42,797 nt of DNA, from NCBI GenBank assembly GCA_003427395.1, contig BFEA01000287.1, positions 1,467,117-1,509,913 on the forward strand, in the 5' to 3' direction. The translations under genes and the position numbers were made by a program. This stretch comes from Chara braunii (lineage: Eukaryota; Streptophyta; Charophyceae; Charales; Characeae). Below the pieces are notes generated by a model, which saw only the letters and a list, made by a program, of their open reading frames with translations, did no database searches and had not been told where the DNA came from. Numbering within the stretch: the first letter of the stretch is position 1; every line of letters starts with the position of its first letter. Shown here in pieces: positions 19,763 through 32,790 of the stretch.

Positions 19763-20806
19763 TTTAGGAAACCACTACAGTGCAATCCAGAAGACGGCAC
19801 TTTCATTCATTTGACTGAACTGTTGTTAACATCTTCAACCACCAGTACTTCATTACTATTCCTATATTCTTTATTGTCTACTCTGTATATGAATATGTAT
19901 ACATATGTCTAATTCTTAAGAATATAATTCTTTCTGTCTCTGTAACTAAAAATGCAATAAGAAAAGAATCAATAATTTCTTACTTCATGCTCATTTATTA
20001 GCCAGAACAGAGTCACAATTCTCCTCAACAAGTTGATTCTTTTACTCTTATTGATTTGTAGAACCCAATAGTCTTATGCTACGTAGAAAACCCATCTACA
20101 GATCAAAACTTGAAAACTGAATATGACGTGTAATCTTTAGGACAAAAATTTTGTGCTTCGATAGAATAACTACCAGTGCCCGACTTCCTGCATCTCATTT
20201 TCCAAACCACTGTGGAAAAAGGGGCAAGGGCCTTCCCGGTGCTCCCAGCCATACCCTGCATTAACTGGCCCGTGCACGTGGAGCGGCTGGGCAGTGTACT
20301 ACTAATAGCTTAATCCTCCACCAGTGCCCCGCAGACTCTTTTCCTGAAAGGCTATGCTGCTAAAGAAGGTCATCAATGGACCCGATCATGGTACCTTATT
20401 CGACAGTAGCTCCACCCTGTAAGGGCAGGATGAAAGTGAAGGGGCCCTACATAGTACACAGGTAGGTGGTTCAATAACAAAAGAAACTGCCCATCTCTCA
20501 GCTCAGGATGAAAGTGAAGGGGCCCTTGCTGTAAAGCAACCCCTGCCATTCAACTACCTCAACCCTTAATCCACCACTACCTCGGAGCCGCTTTTCGCCA
20601 AGGCGGAAAATAACCCGCGCATCGAGAATTGCCAAGGGCCAACCCGGCATTTCGAGTTTGCTTTTGGCCGGCGTCCAGTTTACATTTTCTATCCTCTGAA
20701 GAACTCAGAAAATTACATTTTCTACCCTCCACAGTTTAAAAGAGGTAGTGCCAGTTTAAGGGTGCGGTTGTAGTACATGTGTTACCTCGTCTTCTGGAAC
20801 CAGCTC
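19763..20806. other. Non-coding stretch
   Basis: A+T-rich to about 20170, then moderate G+C. AGGATGAAAGTGAAGGGGCC is present twice (20426 and 20505). No gene recognised. Confidence 0.5.
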
Positions 20807-20866
20807 TTTCAAAGGGGCACCTGTTTCAAAGGGGCACCTGTTTCAAAGGGGCACCTGTTTCAAAGA
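20807..20866. repeat. 17-bp minisatellite, 3.5 copies
   Basis: TTTCAAAGGGGCACCTG is repeated exactly at 20807, 20824 and 20841, followed by a partial, mutated copy (TTTCAAAGA). Confidence 0.95.
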
Positions 20867-22596
20867 GGTGCTTTGTTGGAAGGCACTGAAACCACACCAC
20901 ACTGCGAACCACAAAACCATCAGACAAGTATTGGAAAAGGCGGAACTGGATGCGGGCTCTTCAGCCACCGACCTCGCCTCCAAAGGCGGCCGGGCAGTCG
21001 ACACAGAAGCGCTAACCAAACCACAAACTGGACCTACAAAGCCCCCGCCAGATGAGGAACGTCACCCATTAAACCCCACCCTTGACTGGGTACCAAAGAA
21101 CAGCAAACCACCAGCAGAGTACAATTTTTTTATTTTTTTTTCCGGGCTGGCAGCACCAGCCATTTCGCCGCAGTACAACCCTTCATCCAAAGAGCCCGGA
21201 TTGATGCATTTTTTGATCCTCAAGTTTGCCTGGCGAGGTACCAGTGTGGTTTAAATCTGCCATCCACCCATCTGTTAAAACTTCTCCGCCGCTCAAGTTA
21301 TAATAATGTAAGAGACCATCAAGGGTCGAGAACGGTTCCACTTCATCCTCTTCCCAAAAGTGGCTCGCTGCCTGAGAAAGCTCCAACCAAACGTTTGCTC
21401 AAAACGCGTTATCGGCAAAATTTTCACCAGGGGCTTGCATCTTCGCCGCAATGCTGACCACAATAGCTCACCCGAAAACTCATGACCGACAGACATGAAC
21501 CCCTCCAACATTGCAAAAGCCCAACATACAGAGGCACAACTATACGCTAAACTGAAATTGCAGAGGTTTGCAGGCACCACCAGGTTCACCAATCGGTACC
21601 TCGCACAACTCCATGGCAGAGTGCCGACTTTCCATGATGGCATACAGTGTACACTCTGTACACAACCGCTTTCTGAAGCGGCACTATTTCCAGGGAAGGA
21701 GCAAGGACACTCTACAGGGAACCAAGAACATGCAGCAGTGAAGGAGCCATCATGGCCATTCGTTGGTGGTGTCCTCGATGGCTGTCCGAGGTTTTCCCCA
21801 CAAAGCGCACAGGACAAGGAGAACAGCACCGCGCATCAAAAGTACCCCCCTGCGCAACTGCCAGAAACAGCCACGGATGCCCCAAAACAGCCGGCAAGTA
21901 CCCACACGTCAAACCCACCAGCTGCACATGAATGTCGCGTCCTCAGAGAGATGCTTTAACCTTCTTGGCGTTCTTAATGAAGTACAACGCTTCCAAAACT
22001 GTCAAAAGGACCCAGGGAACGCTTTTCCTCCCCTACTACACCACCTATTCACTCCCTGGAACACACCAACGGCAACGGCAAGAGTTGTTTAGATACATTA
22101 GAGTTCATTCTACACGAACTGAACAAGAACAAACCATCATCATACCGGGCATACCCCCCAATGTTTCCGTCTCACCACCAACTTGCTCGCTCCACAGAGC
22201 GTAACAGCCTCATTCCGAACAAATCTCCAATGCAATAAGACGAGCAAAGCGACCGAGCACAGATAAGCCGCACTAAACAAGACGAGGCAAAAGCAACCCC
22301 ATGCACTACACGCAAGTGTGGGGGTAGGGGCATTAGCATATACCGGCAGCACAAGCATTGAAAATCACAAAGGAACAAAAGAGGCATTTCCCACAAAACG
22401 ACGATCGCACGTGCAAGGACGGAACAGCCCTTTCGCAAATCATACCAAAGTTGTCTTCCACATCAGATCCTGATTTTATTCAATAAAAAGAGTCAGCGTA
22501 CAGGCCAGAACCTCATGCTAGGATGACATAAATTTCACCACAGTTATTACCACAGGGCAGCAATAAATTTCAGGACTCTTTTCAGCAAAAGAGCAT
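20867..22596. other. No recognised gene; overlapping ORFs of uncertain meaning
   Basis: Opposed ORFs of 154 codons (21495-21959 +) and 178 codons (21829-21293 -) overlap. Neither shows a domain, signal peptide or membrane pattern I recognise, and only one at most could be real. The + strand ORF is richer in polar residues. I call neither. GGCTGGCAGCACCAGCCA at about 21147 is also found at about 7219. Confidence 0.35.
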
Positions 22597-22716
22597 CAGC
22601 AAAACTACACCACGAGATCAGTCCCAGTGAGAGAACACTAGCATTCGCACGACCCTCAGCAAAACTACACCACGAGATCGGTCCCAGTGAGAGAACACTA
22701 GCATTCGCACAATCGC
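22597..22716. repeat. Tandem duplication, 60-bp period, two copies
   Basis: Units at 22597 and 22657 are nearly identical (CAGCAAAACTACACCACGAG, then TCCCAGTGAGAGAACACTAG, then CATTCGCAC). They look recent. Confidence 0.93.
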
Positions 22717-23190
22717 ACAGGATAGACATACAATGCTTCCAAACACACATACAATAGCTTCATCAAATGCAAGACTTGCAACCTTAGAAAAGACTTGTGA
22801 AACCAGAACCAAATAGCCGTCAAAGCCAAATTCATAAGATTCAACACTGTCATATGTTCCTCGGCTACATCACGCTGGAAAAGAAACAGCAGTGCAAAAA
22901 ATGAACCAAGCCAGGAATTTAACGCACAGAATTCACATCCATATCACATTCTTGCAGCATCCAATAGTCCACCACTGAGTGCCAACACATTATATGAAGA
23001 AAGAGAAGGCAGCTCCACTACGTCGACCATGTCTTGACGACAACAGTCAGTAGTGACAATACTTGACAACAAAACCATCGATGACAGCATGTGGTATAGT
23101 GTCCTCATTAGGAGGAGATGCAAACATACAGCTCTGCATATGTTCGATGACAGATCTTCAAGGCTTTGAGGACACTATCCCACATGCCTT

Positions 23191-23372
23191 GAAGATCATA
23201 AAACAATTTTGGCAGGAGGACATGCATACATGCATACATGCCTTGAGGACATGCATACATGCATGCAGGTATGTTTGTGAGGAGGCAGGCATAAGAGATG
23301 AAGATCATAAAACAATTGAGGACATGCATACATGCATGCAGGTATGTTTGTGAGGAGGCAGGCATAAGAGAT
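23191..23372. repeat. Nested duplications with clustered CATGCA words
   Basis: GAAGATCATAAAACAATT recurs at 23191 and 23300. A 73-bp unit starting GAGGACATGCATACATGCAT recurs at 23245 and 23318, with GTTTGTGAGGAGGCAGGCAT identical in both. Eight CATGCA words lie within about 120 bp. Confidence 0.9.
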
Positions 23373-25189
23373 GCGCAGAGAGAAAGAGATGTTGAATCCC
23401 TACACATCACCTGGAAGTGCCTGCACTGATGATCTTCAAGGCAGAGTAATCGCATTACTCTACCGGCAAACAAAGCTGCTCAGGCCCTTGCTTGTCCCTA
23501 CCTGGTCTCCAAGCCACCTACCCAATTCGTGATTGACGTGGATGTACGCTCATTCACCTGCCTGGCCAGCTACCCACTCAGGGTCAGGAAAGCCCTGATG
23601 ACACACCCAAAAAAACTTTGTCCTGCTTCAAACACAGACACACAGGCCAACACTGCACAGGTATGGTGCTGAACAAATCACTGCCCAAAAAAAGAAGAGA
23701 ACGACTATGCCGATCATCACCCAATCCTGCACATAGCATTCACAGACACAGTTAAAATGTCCCACAGCACAGGTTTACCAGGAAATTCAACAGTAGATAA
23801 GTAGGCAAACCACATCATCATCATCATACATCCTAGTCATTTACGTACCTCACCACATCATACATCCTAATCGTTTACGTACCTCACAAAGTGTGAACAG
23901 GGAGGGCACTGAGCTAAAAAATAGCAGACTTCTGGTTTCACGTTTCAATAACAACGTCGTCAGCCCATTCAGAACACACCTGGGGACTTTACACATCAAG
24001 GTATGTGGCTTGGGCACCTGCACATCCAGAGGCATTCCGACTCATCTAGTCCTCTTCGCATTTATTAGAAACGTTCGTGGGATATCTATGCACTTGGCCC
24101 TCCCATGTATTATTCAATAATAAGTTACGCTACACAGGTAATATTACGACTGCTGCACGAACTTGGGTGAAACAGCGATCAGCTGTCTGTCCACTGCTTC
24201 CGCAGCTATCATCAGATAACTAGTTTTTCGAGAGTCTGTAGATCTCAGTCCTGGATTAGGCAGTTCGGAATTCAGCAGCAAAAACCCTAAGCGCATAGAC
24301 GTGCCTCGACACTCGACGTCGTAATTGGACGACTATACGAATACAAACTGGCAAGACCGACGACAAAATCAAGCATGACAGTTCAGGATCAGGTGGGGTG
24401 CAAGGGGGATGAAAGTCGTTCAGTGCAAGAACAACAGCATCAGCTGCAAGAAAAAAAAAAAGAAGGTGCTGCAGCCATGACATGGGAGATCAAGGAGCCT
24501 AGGGAGTCACTTTATACATGCCAGACCGTGTTTTCGAATCGCGTCCACATCCATACTATAGCTTTGAGAGCCATAGCCACAGGGAAAGAAACAGGGGGAA
24601 AAGTAATCGCTTCCACGGACATGGACAGTCAAAAAAATAGGAACATCGCAGGCTAAACATTTCCATGGAGATGACACCATAGCAAACAAGAATCTACAAA
24701 GGGAAAGAAAAATCTACCGAAAGAGGCTCGTCACATTGAGGTCACCTAGTGTTGCCGTATACATGCGCCTTCGAGTTAGTATTCAGCCTCGGGACATCCA
24801 CATACTAGTCAGTAATGTCACGCAAACTTTCCCAGTATTGGACACAACTGCTACCATTCTGAGACGAGCTGGCGGCGCCCGCGACGCACACGAATGGGAG
24901 ACCTCCTTGCTCTCTGATCAGACCACCCAATTGGACACACGGTGATCCGGCCCATTGCCGTAACGAGCACTAGCTCTTTGAAGCCCTGCTCCTTGTGTCA
25001 GAGCAACTACCAGGAGCGAAGTTCGCAGCTCATGGAGAACATAAAGTGCACCGCAAACGGGGAGCTGACTACATACATTCCAGCATAGCACGTCAGTCTG
25101 ACGACGTCCATGATGCTTCCCTGCTTGAAAGGGTATTGTTTAGGTACGCAGCATCAGGACCGATACTAACTTAACTAAGACAGAGGGCC
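23373..25189. other. No recognised gene
   Basis: A 34-bp duplication (CATCATACATCCTA, then TTTACGTACCTCAC) lies at 23822-23889. The remainder is unique-looking sequence with short ORFs only. Confidence 0.5.
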
Positions 25190-25770
25190 AGGAGGGAGGG
25201 AGGGAGGGAGGGAGGAGGTCAAAGAGAGGAAAGGAGAAACAAGAGAAGAAAGGCAACGGAGGAAAACAGGATAGAGGACAAGAGAAGCTGAGGAGACAAA
25301 GGCTCCAACCGAGGCAGAAATGGAGGGAGACAACACAGGCAAAAGAAGGCCGACAGCAAGCACAGAGGTGTGGCGCAAGGGGGAGCAAGAAAGAGATGGA
25401 GAAAAAGAAATATCAAAGGGGACCACAAGAGAGCAGCCTGGAGAAAGGGACAGGGGGCGGCCGGGGGGGGGGGGGGAAGGCCAGAGGAAGAATGGACGGG
25501 GGGGGGTGGATGGAGAAGACAAAAACGAGGATGGCGAGAACAGTGGAAGAGATGGAATTTTGGTTGGGAAAGTCCGGGTGAGTAAAAAGAGGAGGAGGCA
25601 CAGGAAAGAGCAACAGGAGGAAACAGGGGAGGGCGAAGCAGCAGCACATAAGGAGGGAGGAACGGAGATGCACACCATGTNNNNNNNNNNNNNNNGGCGC
25701 AAGGGGGAGCAAGAAAGAGATGGAGAAAAAAAAATATCAAAGGGGACCACAAGAGAGCAGCCTGGAGAAA

Positions 25771-25801
<31 letters not shown>

Positions 25802-26130
25802 AGGCCAGAGGAAGAATGGACGGGGAGGGCTGGATGGAGAAGACAAAAACGAGGATGGCGAGAACAGTGGAAGAGATGGAAGAACAGCGGCATCGGGGAA
25901 GGGTGGAAGAAAGAGGAGGAGGCACAGGAAAGAGCAACAGGAGGAAACAGGGGAGGGCGAAGCAGCAGCACATAAGGAGGGAGGAACGGAGATGCACACC
26001 ATGTGTCTGCCTCCCGAGCAGCTGTACCCATTTCAGTCAACATCAGAAAAAAGGAGAATGACATGGGGGAGCTGACCAGAGGAGGGGAAGTAAGAGGACA
26101 GGTAGAGAGGTAAGGAGGAAGAGAGAAGAA
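25190..26130. repeat. Long purine tract with duplicated 309-bp block and assembly gap
   Basis: The + strand is dominated by G and A for about 900 bp, starting with (GGGA)n at about 25190-25215. A 309-bp block (25372-25680) recurs as 25696-26004, separated by 15 N (25681-25695). Both begin GGCGCAAGGGGGAGCAAGAA and end GATGCACACCATGT. They differ in one internal segment (about 25557-25585 against 25881-25912) and in G-run length. Copy 2 has a G30 run (25771-25800). Long ORFs on both strands arise from composition and are not called. Confidence 0.88.
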
Positions 26131-26707
26131 CAGGCAGATCCTTGGAAAGAGAGCCACAGCAGAGTTCCGTTCGCTCTACAGAAAAAGGATGAGAGATTTA
26201 AATAGAAAGAATCAAGCTGCCACGGACCCACAAAACACTCTCACAAAAAGCTGGCATACATAATTGGAGTTGTTGAGAACCTTCACACAACCCAAACGAC
26301 AACACGCCATGCTCTGTCCCGGTCACATATTATGAATGCGCACTTGCTTCTCAAGCCCTCTTCCCCTCAGTTTACGTGCCAAAATCAACTACGGCTGAGT
26401 TTGATGGATCCACAAATCCCATTGGGGACTACGGCAGAATTTGGCAGGTCTAAATTCCCATGGGGGATGCCACAGACCAGCAGCAGACACCCTCAAAAAG
26501 AGAATCGATTGAGGTTTGAGCGGACTCAAGATTAGAAAGCCGGTCGGAACTCCACACTACCCCAAGCCGAAGACAAAAAATAAGGAAAAAACGAGGGGGA
26601 GAGGGGACAGAAAAAAGACGCCGCCATGAGAACCCAAGAGCAAGGACCCATTTAGCCATTGAATGAATGGGGTAACAGGCGCGCACAACAGCTACATAAT
26701 AGTAGTT
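26131..26707. other. No recognised gene
   Basis: Unique-looking sequence. A CCCATTGGGGACT/CCCATGGGGGATG-type near repeat lies at about 26418 and 26457. Nothing else is supported. Confidence 0.45.
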
Positions 26708-26829
26708 GTTCGGACTTGAAAAATGACAGCGAAAACTCAGTGGTGCCACCGGCCACGACATAACCGTTTGGACTTAAAGACATGACAGTGAAAACGCAGT
26801 GGTGCCATCCAGACATGACATAACTGATG
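26708..26829. repeat. Tandem duplication, 58-bp period, two copies
   Basis: Units at 26708 and 26766 share GGACTT, ATGACAG, GAAAAC, CAGTGGTGCCA and GACATAAC. Confidence 0.8.
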
Positions 26830-27316
26830 ATCCCGTGTTCATCCCATGGCTGATGTCCCTAGCCCAGTTCTATTCCTCCACAAGACGCCGTTTCCAAGGA
26901 TACCACAGTTCACGACAACATATGCTCTGCTGTCGCATGCGCGCCAGCCCATTCTGCCGTCCAATGCGCGTCAGCCCGTTCCTCAGTTTTGTCTCAGATG
27001 AGAGCACGCTGCCGCTCTTGCTACAGATAGGACTTCTCCTTATTCCGTCTATCTAAGCGAAAACCGAAGTGGAGATCCCTACCGTCCCCACAACATAGTT
27101 TCCTGTCCTGAAAGCAGGCATTCTACATATATCTACCCCAAGAGATACCTGAGGAATTTTCTGGCGGGAAGGAAGCTTAGCACAAGGGCCAACATGTTAA
27201 GGGATATCAGGGGACCACTAGGGTTTCCATCTCCTTTTTCTATTGCCCGTTTCCTGTCCCTATCTTACCCCATGGCTTCATACCTTGCTGCAACGTGTCA
27301 CTCGATCGACGCACTT

Positions 27317-27770
27317 ACTCAATCCCTATCTTTTAACCCATGGCTAAAAAAGGAACCTCACTTCCAAAGTGTTATAGCCATATCATCAACGATTCTATGC
27401 AAAACAGGATCGGAGGGAGGAGACGGAGGCAGCAAGAGAAGAATTTTTTGGAGGTTTGGCTGCACTTGGCCGTCCAATATAGGCCACACCTAGTGCTGGT
27501 TTGGACAACCTCCACTGGCAAAATTCGAAGTTGTTCGATAAAAAAACACCTACTCAATCCCTATCTTTTAACCCCTGGCTAAAGGAACCTCACTTCCAGA
27601 GTGTTGTAGCCATATATCAGTGATTCTACGTAAAACAGGATCGGAGGGAGGAGACGGAGGCAGCAAGAGAAGAAGAGCTGTTAGGTCCAGTTGACCGGCC
27701 AAAATATAGGTCATACCTAGTGCTTGCTCGGACGACCTCCACTGGCAAAATTCAAAGTTGGGATGTCAAT
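27317..27770. repeat. Tandem duplication, ~235-bp period, two copies
   Basis: Both copies (27317 and 27552) start ACTCAATCCCTATCTTTTAA. They share AACAGGATCGGAGGGAGGAG, ACGGAGGCAGCAAGAGAAGA and CCTCCACTGGCAAAATTC. Copies are diverged with small indels. The flanking 26830-27316 and 27771-28199 show nothing else I can name. Confidence 0.9.
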
Positions 27771-28199
27771 GTCGTTCGTGGTCTAAACCAGCAAGGGACA
27801 TACTTGAAATCACCGAGAAAGCCATTCCAAAACGCACAAACCCCACATTGCCAGCGGAGAGGAGCCGGACTGTCGCCTCCAAATAAGGCTGTAAACCAAA
27901 GGTTTCATTTGAAGAGGGGGAAAAATTAAATTGATAAGAGGAGGCGGCCTGTGCAAATGGCCCGCATCAATAACTTCATCACAGGGGGAGAGACTGCACC
28001 AGAAGACAGTGAGGAACTAGAGGGAAGGTCATCCCTTCCACACACCGACTGTGTGAGAGAACTATGCACAAGAGATCGAGAGAGGGGTGGAAGGGAACCT
28101 TGCCCCTGTTCTGATACACGAGACCACCAGGATCTGCTGGTGGACCGAGAAGACAGGGGGACATAAAAGGGGACAGCGAGAGTGAGAGACAAGACGCAC

Positions 28200-28400
28200 A
28201 TAGAGAGAGGGAGAGAGAAACAGAGAAGAGAGAGAGACACAGAGAAAAAAGAGAACAAGAGAGACATATCAGTAGGTGCGACCTTGCTGGCCATCTGTGA
28301 AGGATAGAGATGATACAGCGCGTTGACAGACTGGAGGCAGACACAAAGAGAGAGGGAGAGAGAGGGGCAGAGACGGACAGAGAAACAGAGACATAACGGC
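28200..28400. repeat. GA-rich microsatellite region
   Basis: Imperfect AGAGAG and GACAGA repeats. Shadow ORFs on the minus strand encode Ser/Leu runs only. Confidence 0.8.
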
Positions 28401-28630
28401 AGCCACTACCTCGTTTCCTGTCTGTCGAGGACAGACATCAAACAGCTCGTTGATCATCTCTGTGCTTCAATTACCATGACATAGAGAGAGCACTGGATGT
28501 TCCCAGTGCTATGGAGACTGCCCACATAGACAAGAGTTATGGCAGGAGACTCTGAATACGTTGGTTGGCTTATTTGCCAAAGGGCTCGTTAAACAACCTA
28601 GCGCGCAAATTCTGTTGTCCGGTTAGTTCG

Positions 28631-28768
28631 TACTGAAGAGGCGTCTGTGAGAGAAGGAAAAGGATACAAGTGCCGAGGGAATAATCCTCGGTGCCAGCGG
28701 GAATATCTATTTCGACAGTATCACATACTGAAGAGGCGTCTGTGAGAGAAGAAAAAGGATACAAGTGC
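28631..28768. repeat. 43-bp direct repeat, 95-bp spacing
   Basis: TACTGAAGAGGCGTCTGTGA and the bases that follow, to GTGCCG, occur at 28631 and 28726. Between them is a small hairpin, CCGAGG-GAATAAT-CCTCGG (28673-28691). Confidence 0.9.
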
Positions 28769-28800
28769 CGCTGAAACGTAAGCATACAAGATAACAGATA

Positions 28801-30963
28801 CACGACATCATAGACCAGTGGTACGGAGACTGGCCGCATTCACAAGCATGACCCGAGATGCAACCAGGCCAAGGACAGGGATGAAGGCGACCAATTCGGA
28901 TGGTGGCAAAAGAAAACAGATCAAAGCAAAACACTCAAGCCAAATCTGTACATAGACATATCATAGCACACATTCTAATTAGATAAAACGGTGCTGTCCT
29001 GAGTGAGTGAGAGAGAGCGAGGAAGGGAGAGGGAGAGGGAGAGAGGAGGGGTTATGCATCATCCCTACCTACCAGACGTGGCAGCGACTTCGGTGCATAC
29101 CCATACCACCCCCTCTGATCACTTGCACGCCATTCTCAAGCCACTCACCAACGGTTAATGACGGCAGCAGTAGCAGCAGGAGAAGAAGAGCGGGTAACAT
29201 AAAGCAGATCAGATAACCGACCAACCCAATTACGTGTGCCTGTTCCCACCATTCAAGAGGAAGCGGAGACCGATCCAGCATCTCCACAACGGCAACTCAG
29301 AGATCATCAAATGTGACACGATGAAAATCAACGACTTCGTAGAAGAACAGAACTGATCAACCGTTCTCACTCCCTCTGCCTGCACCGCCTGCCCACAATG
29401 ACCACAACAGTGTCCAAAGTACAAGCTGCTGCCTCACTGCCCGTATCAGCAGCCTCCTGCCTGCCTGCCTGCCTGCCTGCCTCCTGTTCATCGCTGATAG
29501 TGTATCTACAGTCGGCACAAGGGCGAACCAATCAAAGTCGCCGGCAATCGCGGCAGCGGTGACATTGGAGGACGATGGAGTGCAAGGGAGAGCTGTCCAC
29601 TTACCGACTGTCATCTCATCACAGACCATCTCAAACACTAGCTAGGTAGGATGCGTTTCTGCTCCCACTGCCAATCTCAAACTCGTTAGGAAGTTCCCCA
29701 TCGCCATACACCGAAGCACACCAGCAGAGGAAGAGGAGCGAATATACACCATGTCATATGCGGTGGCCATTTCACTGCCTCTCGCGTGATTCATCACTCT
29801 TCCATCTGACCTTATCCGTTCGTGTACCATCTCATCCCAACTGATTTCCTCTCCCATCTATTCATAGCTGTACGGAATTACCAGCATCAGCACCAATGAC
29901 AAAGAGCCGGTCGTTCGATCAAGGTTGCGGTGCAAGAAACTGGTCGTTGGGTTGACGTCATCGCTGCTGCTTACCAGTTTCCGTCAGTCCGTCTTTTAGA
30001 TCAATCGAAACGAAGTCCTGCCCACCCACAAGCCCGTCCCTCCCGACTACCAGATAATGAACACTTGACTCTTTGCTTTCCCCACCCGTTCATTCGTTTT
30101 CCTGGTTTCAGAACACAAACACGAAACACCCAACGAATGAAATTCCTCTCCTTTCCCCTTTCTCATATTTCTTAGCTTGCACCACCCCCCACACCCCCCC
30201 ACACACACCAAAAAAAAACCATTTTTCCCATTCCCTTCTTCTTCTTCCCTCATGAAGAGTTGCCAACCGCATCATTACAGACAACGTACCACCAACTGCC
30301 ACGTGTCAGCAACTGCAGGGCAATGTAAGTGTTAGGGTAGCATACAGCGATTCTTATGATGATCAGATTCAGACCGTGCCCCATTTGCCTTCTTCACACA
30401 CTCACAGTACCACCTCACTGCGTGTAGTAATGGGTGGAAGACCCCCACCCACAACGTCAGAACGGATTCACCACCACCACCTCTTTCAGTTCCGATCTAT
30501 ATCACCATCCACATACCTCCAGGTTTCATTTTACATTGTCGGAAGCAGGAAACAGAAAACAACGAGTACCACGGCAGCCAGCTTTGCACCATCACCATCA
30601 CAGTCCAGTAGCGCACCGACAAAAATGCATCCTCAAGCAGCAAGTTTCTCTATACACGCATCATCATACCAAACATCGACGAGTGACTTTGTCCCACAGA
30701 GTCCCACACAGAGTTCCGTTGGTTGACGCAGGCGAAGATCACCACTGCACTCAAAACCGCCGTCAACACAAAACACGGACCACAGCTGTCTGCCGACGGC
30801 CGGGCGTATTTATCTGTACAATCATGAACCGCACGCGAACCCCAAACCGTACATATCCTCACGTCACCGTTATCAAAAAACAGCAGAATGAATAAACGTA
30901 CAGCACAGCGTTCGTTGAACAAGCACAGCATTCGTCGAAAAGGTATACAAACACGCTTTGCTG
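28801..30963. other. No recognised gene; simple repeats
   Basis: Contains a GA-rich block (about 29005-29050) and a (CTGC)n run (29457-29482). A short minus-strand ORF (29287-29069) has a Leu-rich hydrophobic stretch produced by a trinucleotide-like repeat. Nothing is called. Confidence 0.45.
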
Positions 30964-31063
30964 TACGGGCGACAGAGAGAGGACGACTCCTGCCTATGTA
31001 CATTCCGACCGCTACCAGGGCACACACAGAGAAGAGGAAGGTACGGGCGACAGAGAGAGGACG
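30964..31063. repeat. 22-bp direct repeat, 78-bp spacing
   Basis: TACGGGCGACAGAGAGAGGA occurs at 30964 and 31042. Confidence 0.9.
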
Positions 31064-32790
31064 CACCCAAAGGAAAAAGTGAAATTAAAAAAAAAAGCGC
31101 AAAAGCAAAAAAGAAGAAGGTGATCAGTGCACACACTGAGGCCGGCCACCGGGAGTGCAGCAAGAAAGCAAGCTAACCTATGCGTACAGGGGAAAGGGGG
31201 AGGAGAAGGTTTACTGGATCTCCTCCCTTAACCCCGCCTACACTTCACAAGCCCAAACAAAGACCGACCGGATGCCCTTGGCCCCCGTTCGGCCCACTCA
31301 GTGGATCCCAGAGTGACCGTACACAACTGTATTCCGCCCCCCCAACCCCACCCTCCTCCCTCCCTCGCTCGCTCGCTCCTTCCCACAACCACCTGTCCGG
31401 CGTGCGCTGCCCACTGGTTGGTTCCAAGTGAGCATCAACCCGAGAGACGGCTGTGACCGGACGACAGGAAACAGGGAACAAAGCGTAATACGCACGTAAA
31501 TGCAAGGCTCTCGCTTGCAACAAAACCACGTTCGTCAAGCTGCCACAGTGTGCGCATTGACCACCGAAGGCCAACCAAGACGAGGGAAGCAGAATGCGCA
31601 CAAAAGAGGAAACACCGGCCAGGTCCAATACAGACAGCTCGAGAGATGCGGTAGGCAGAGCAACAACACCGGCCACTGATCCCCAACCGCAAACGAATCG
31701 GGTAACCGAAACCAAACTGAAGTCGTGTTGATCGTTCAGAAGAGACTGCCTGCCGATGGACACAGACAGCAGCACGGGCAGGAACCGACCACCGAAGCTC
31801 AACCGTACACGAATCGCAACTGGAATCGCACTCACGAGGTGAAACTGCACTCACGTGGTGAAACTGCACAGAAATCGATCGGAAACTGGCGCTCTCGACC
31901 CGGCAGACAGAGTGAATGCATGTTTGTTCGTATCATGTATCAGAACACAACAGCCGGAGAGGTGACAGAGGGCGGATCTTGTTGCTTCACTAGTGTAACG
32001 AAGTGCGATTCCGACAGCCGGCTCTGCAGGACAGCAGACAAAGAGAGAGCAGAACAAGGCCCTCACTTAAAAAGCCAATCCCTTCCGGAAACCTCACCAT
32101 CCAGCCAGCAATCACAGACTCTTATCAAACCGCGAAGAAGGCAGCTTCTCCGACAAACGCTGCAGCACGATCGATCGATCGATCGACGGATGGATGGATG
32201 GATGGATGGATAGATATGCCAAAAACCACTCACTCAACTGAACCGACCGGAAGTGAACAGCGGCACTGATCGTCAACCCGTTAAACCAAACTGAGGTGGT
32301 GGGAAACTGCACAGCTATTGATCGTCAGAGGCACTTTTCTGTCGATGTCGTGCTCCGGCAGACATTCAATACAACATCGTATCAAAGATCAGATAGATGA
32401 GAGACGTGACCGAACGGAGGAGGATCAGCCATCATCCCATGATACAAGTGCAGCTGACGCGCGTTCCCTCTATCCTGTTCGTTTTTCAACGACAGTAAGT
32501 CAGACGCGAAGGCGACTCCACAACGACACGTGGAGAGAGCACACCACGTTGAATTGCATCTCGCTGTCAATCAATCAAAAGGGAGGCAAAGCGTACTTTT
32601 CTCACACAGTGACACGAAGAGTGGTGGCATCGGCAACGAATCAAAAACCGAACGGACGCAAAGTTTACAATAATATATAAACCGCGAGGCGGGAACATGG
32701 TAGACATTGTGCCAGCCGCTCGCTTGTCCTTTCGGCGGCCAGAAAGATCCCTCCCTCCCTCGCTCCCTCCCTCCCTGCTGTGCATCATAC
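31064..32790. other. No recognised gene
   Basis: Contains a (GATC)n/(GGAT)n patch (about 32168-32210) and a (CCCT)n patch (about 32748-32776). The 201-codon minus-strand ORF (31850-31245) has no recognisable features. Confidence 0.45.

Noticed and set aside
21293-21959. Overlapping 178-codon (-) and 154-codon (+) ORFs as genes
   Set aside because: Opposed, no recognisable domain, no supporting start context; at most one could be real and I cannot choose.
23191-23372. CRISPR-like array from spaced repeats
   Set aside because: Eukaryotic context, nested direct duplications rather than regular repeats with unique spacers; no cas genes.
25175-26157. Long ORFs (up to 312 codons) over the purine tract
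   Set aside because: Low-complexity composition on both strands and frames crossing the N gap; no protein features.
29069-29287. Small membrane protein from a Leu-rich ORF
   Set aside because: The Leu run reflects a GCAGCAGTAGCAGCAGG-type repeat; no family or conserved neighbours.
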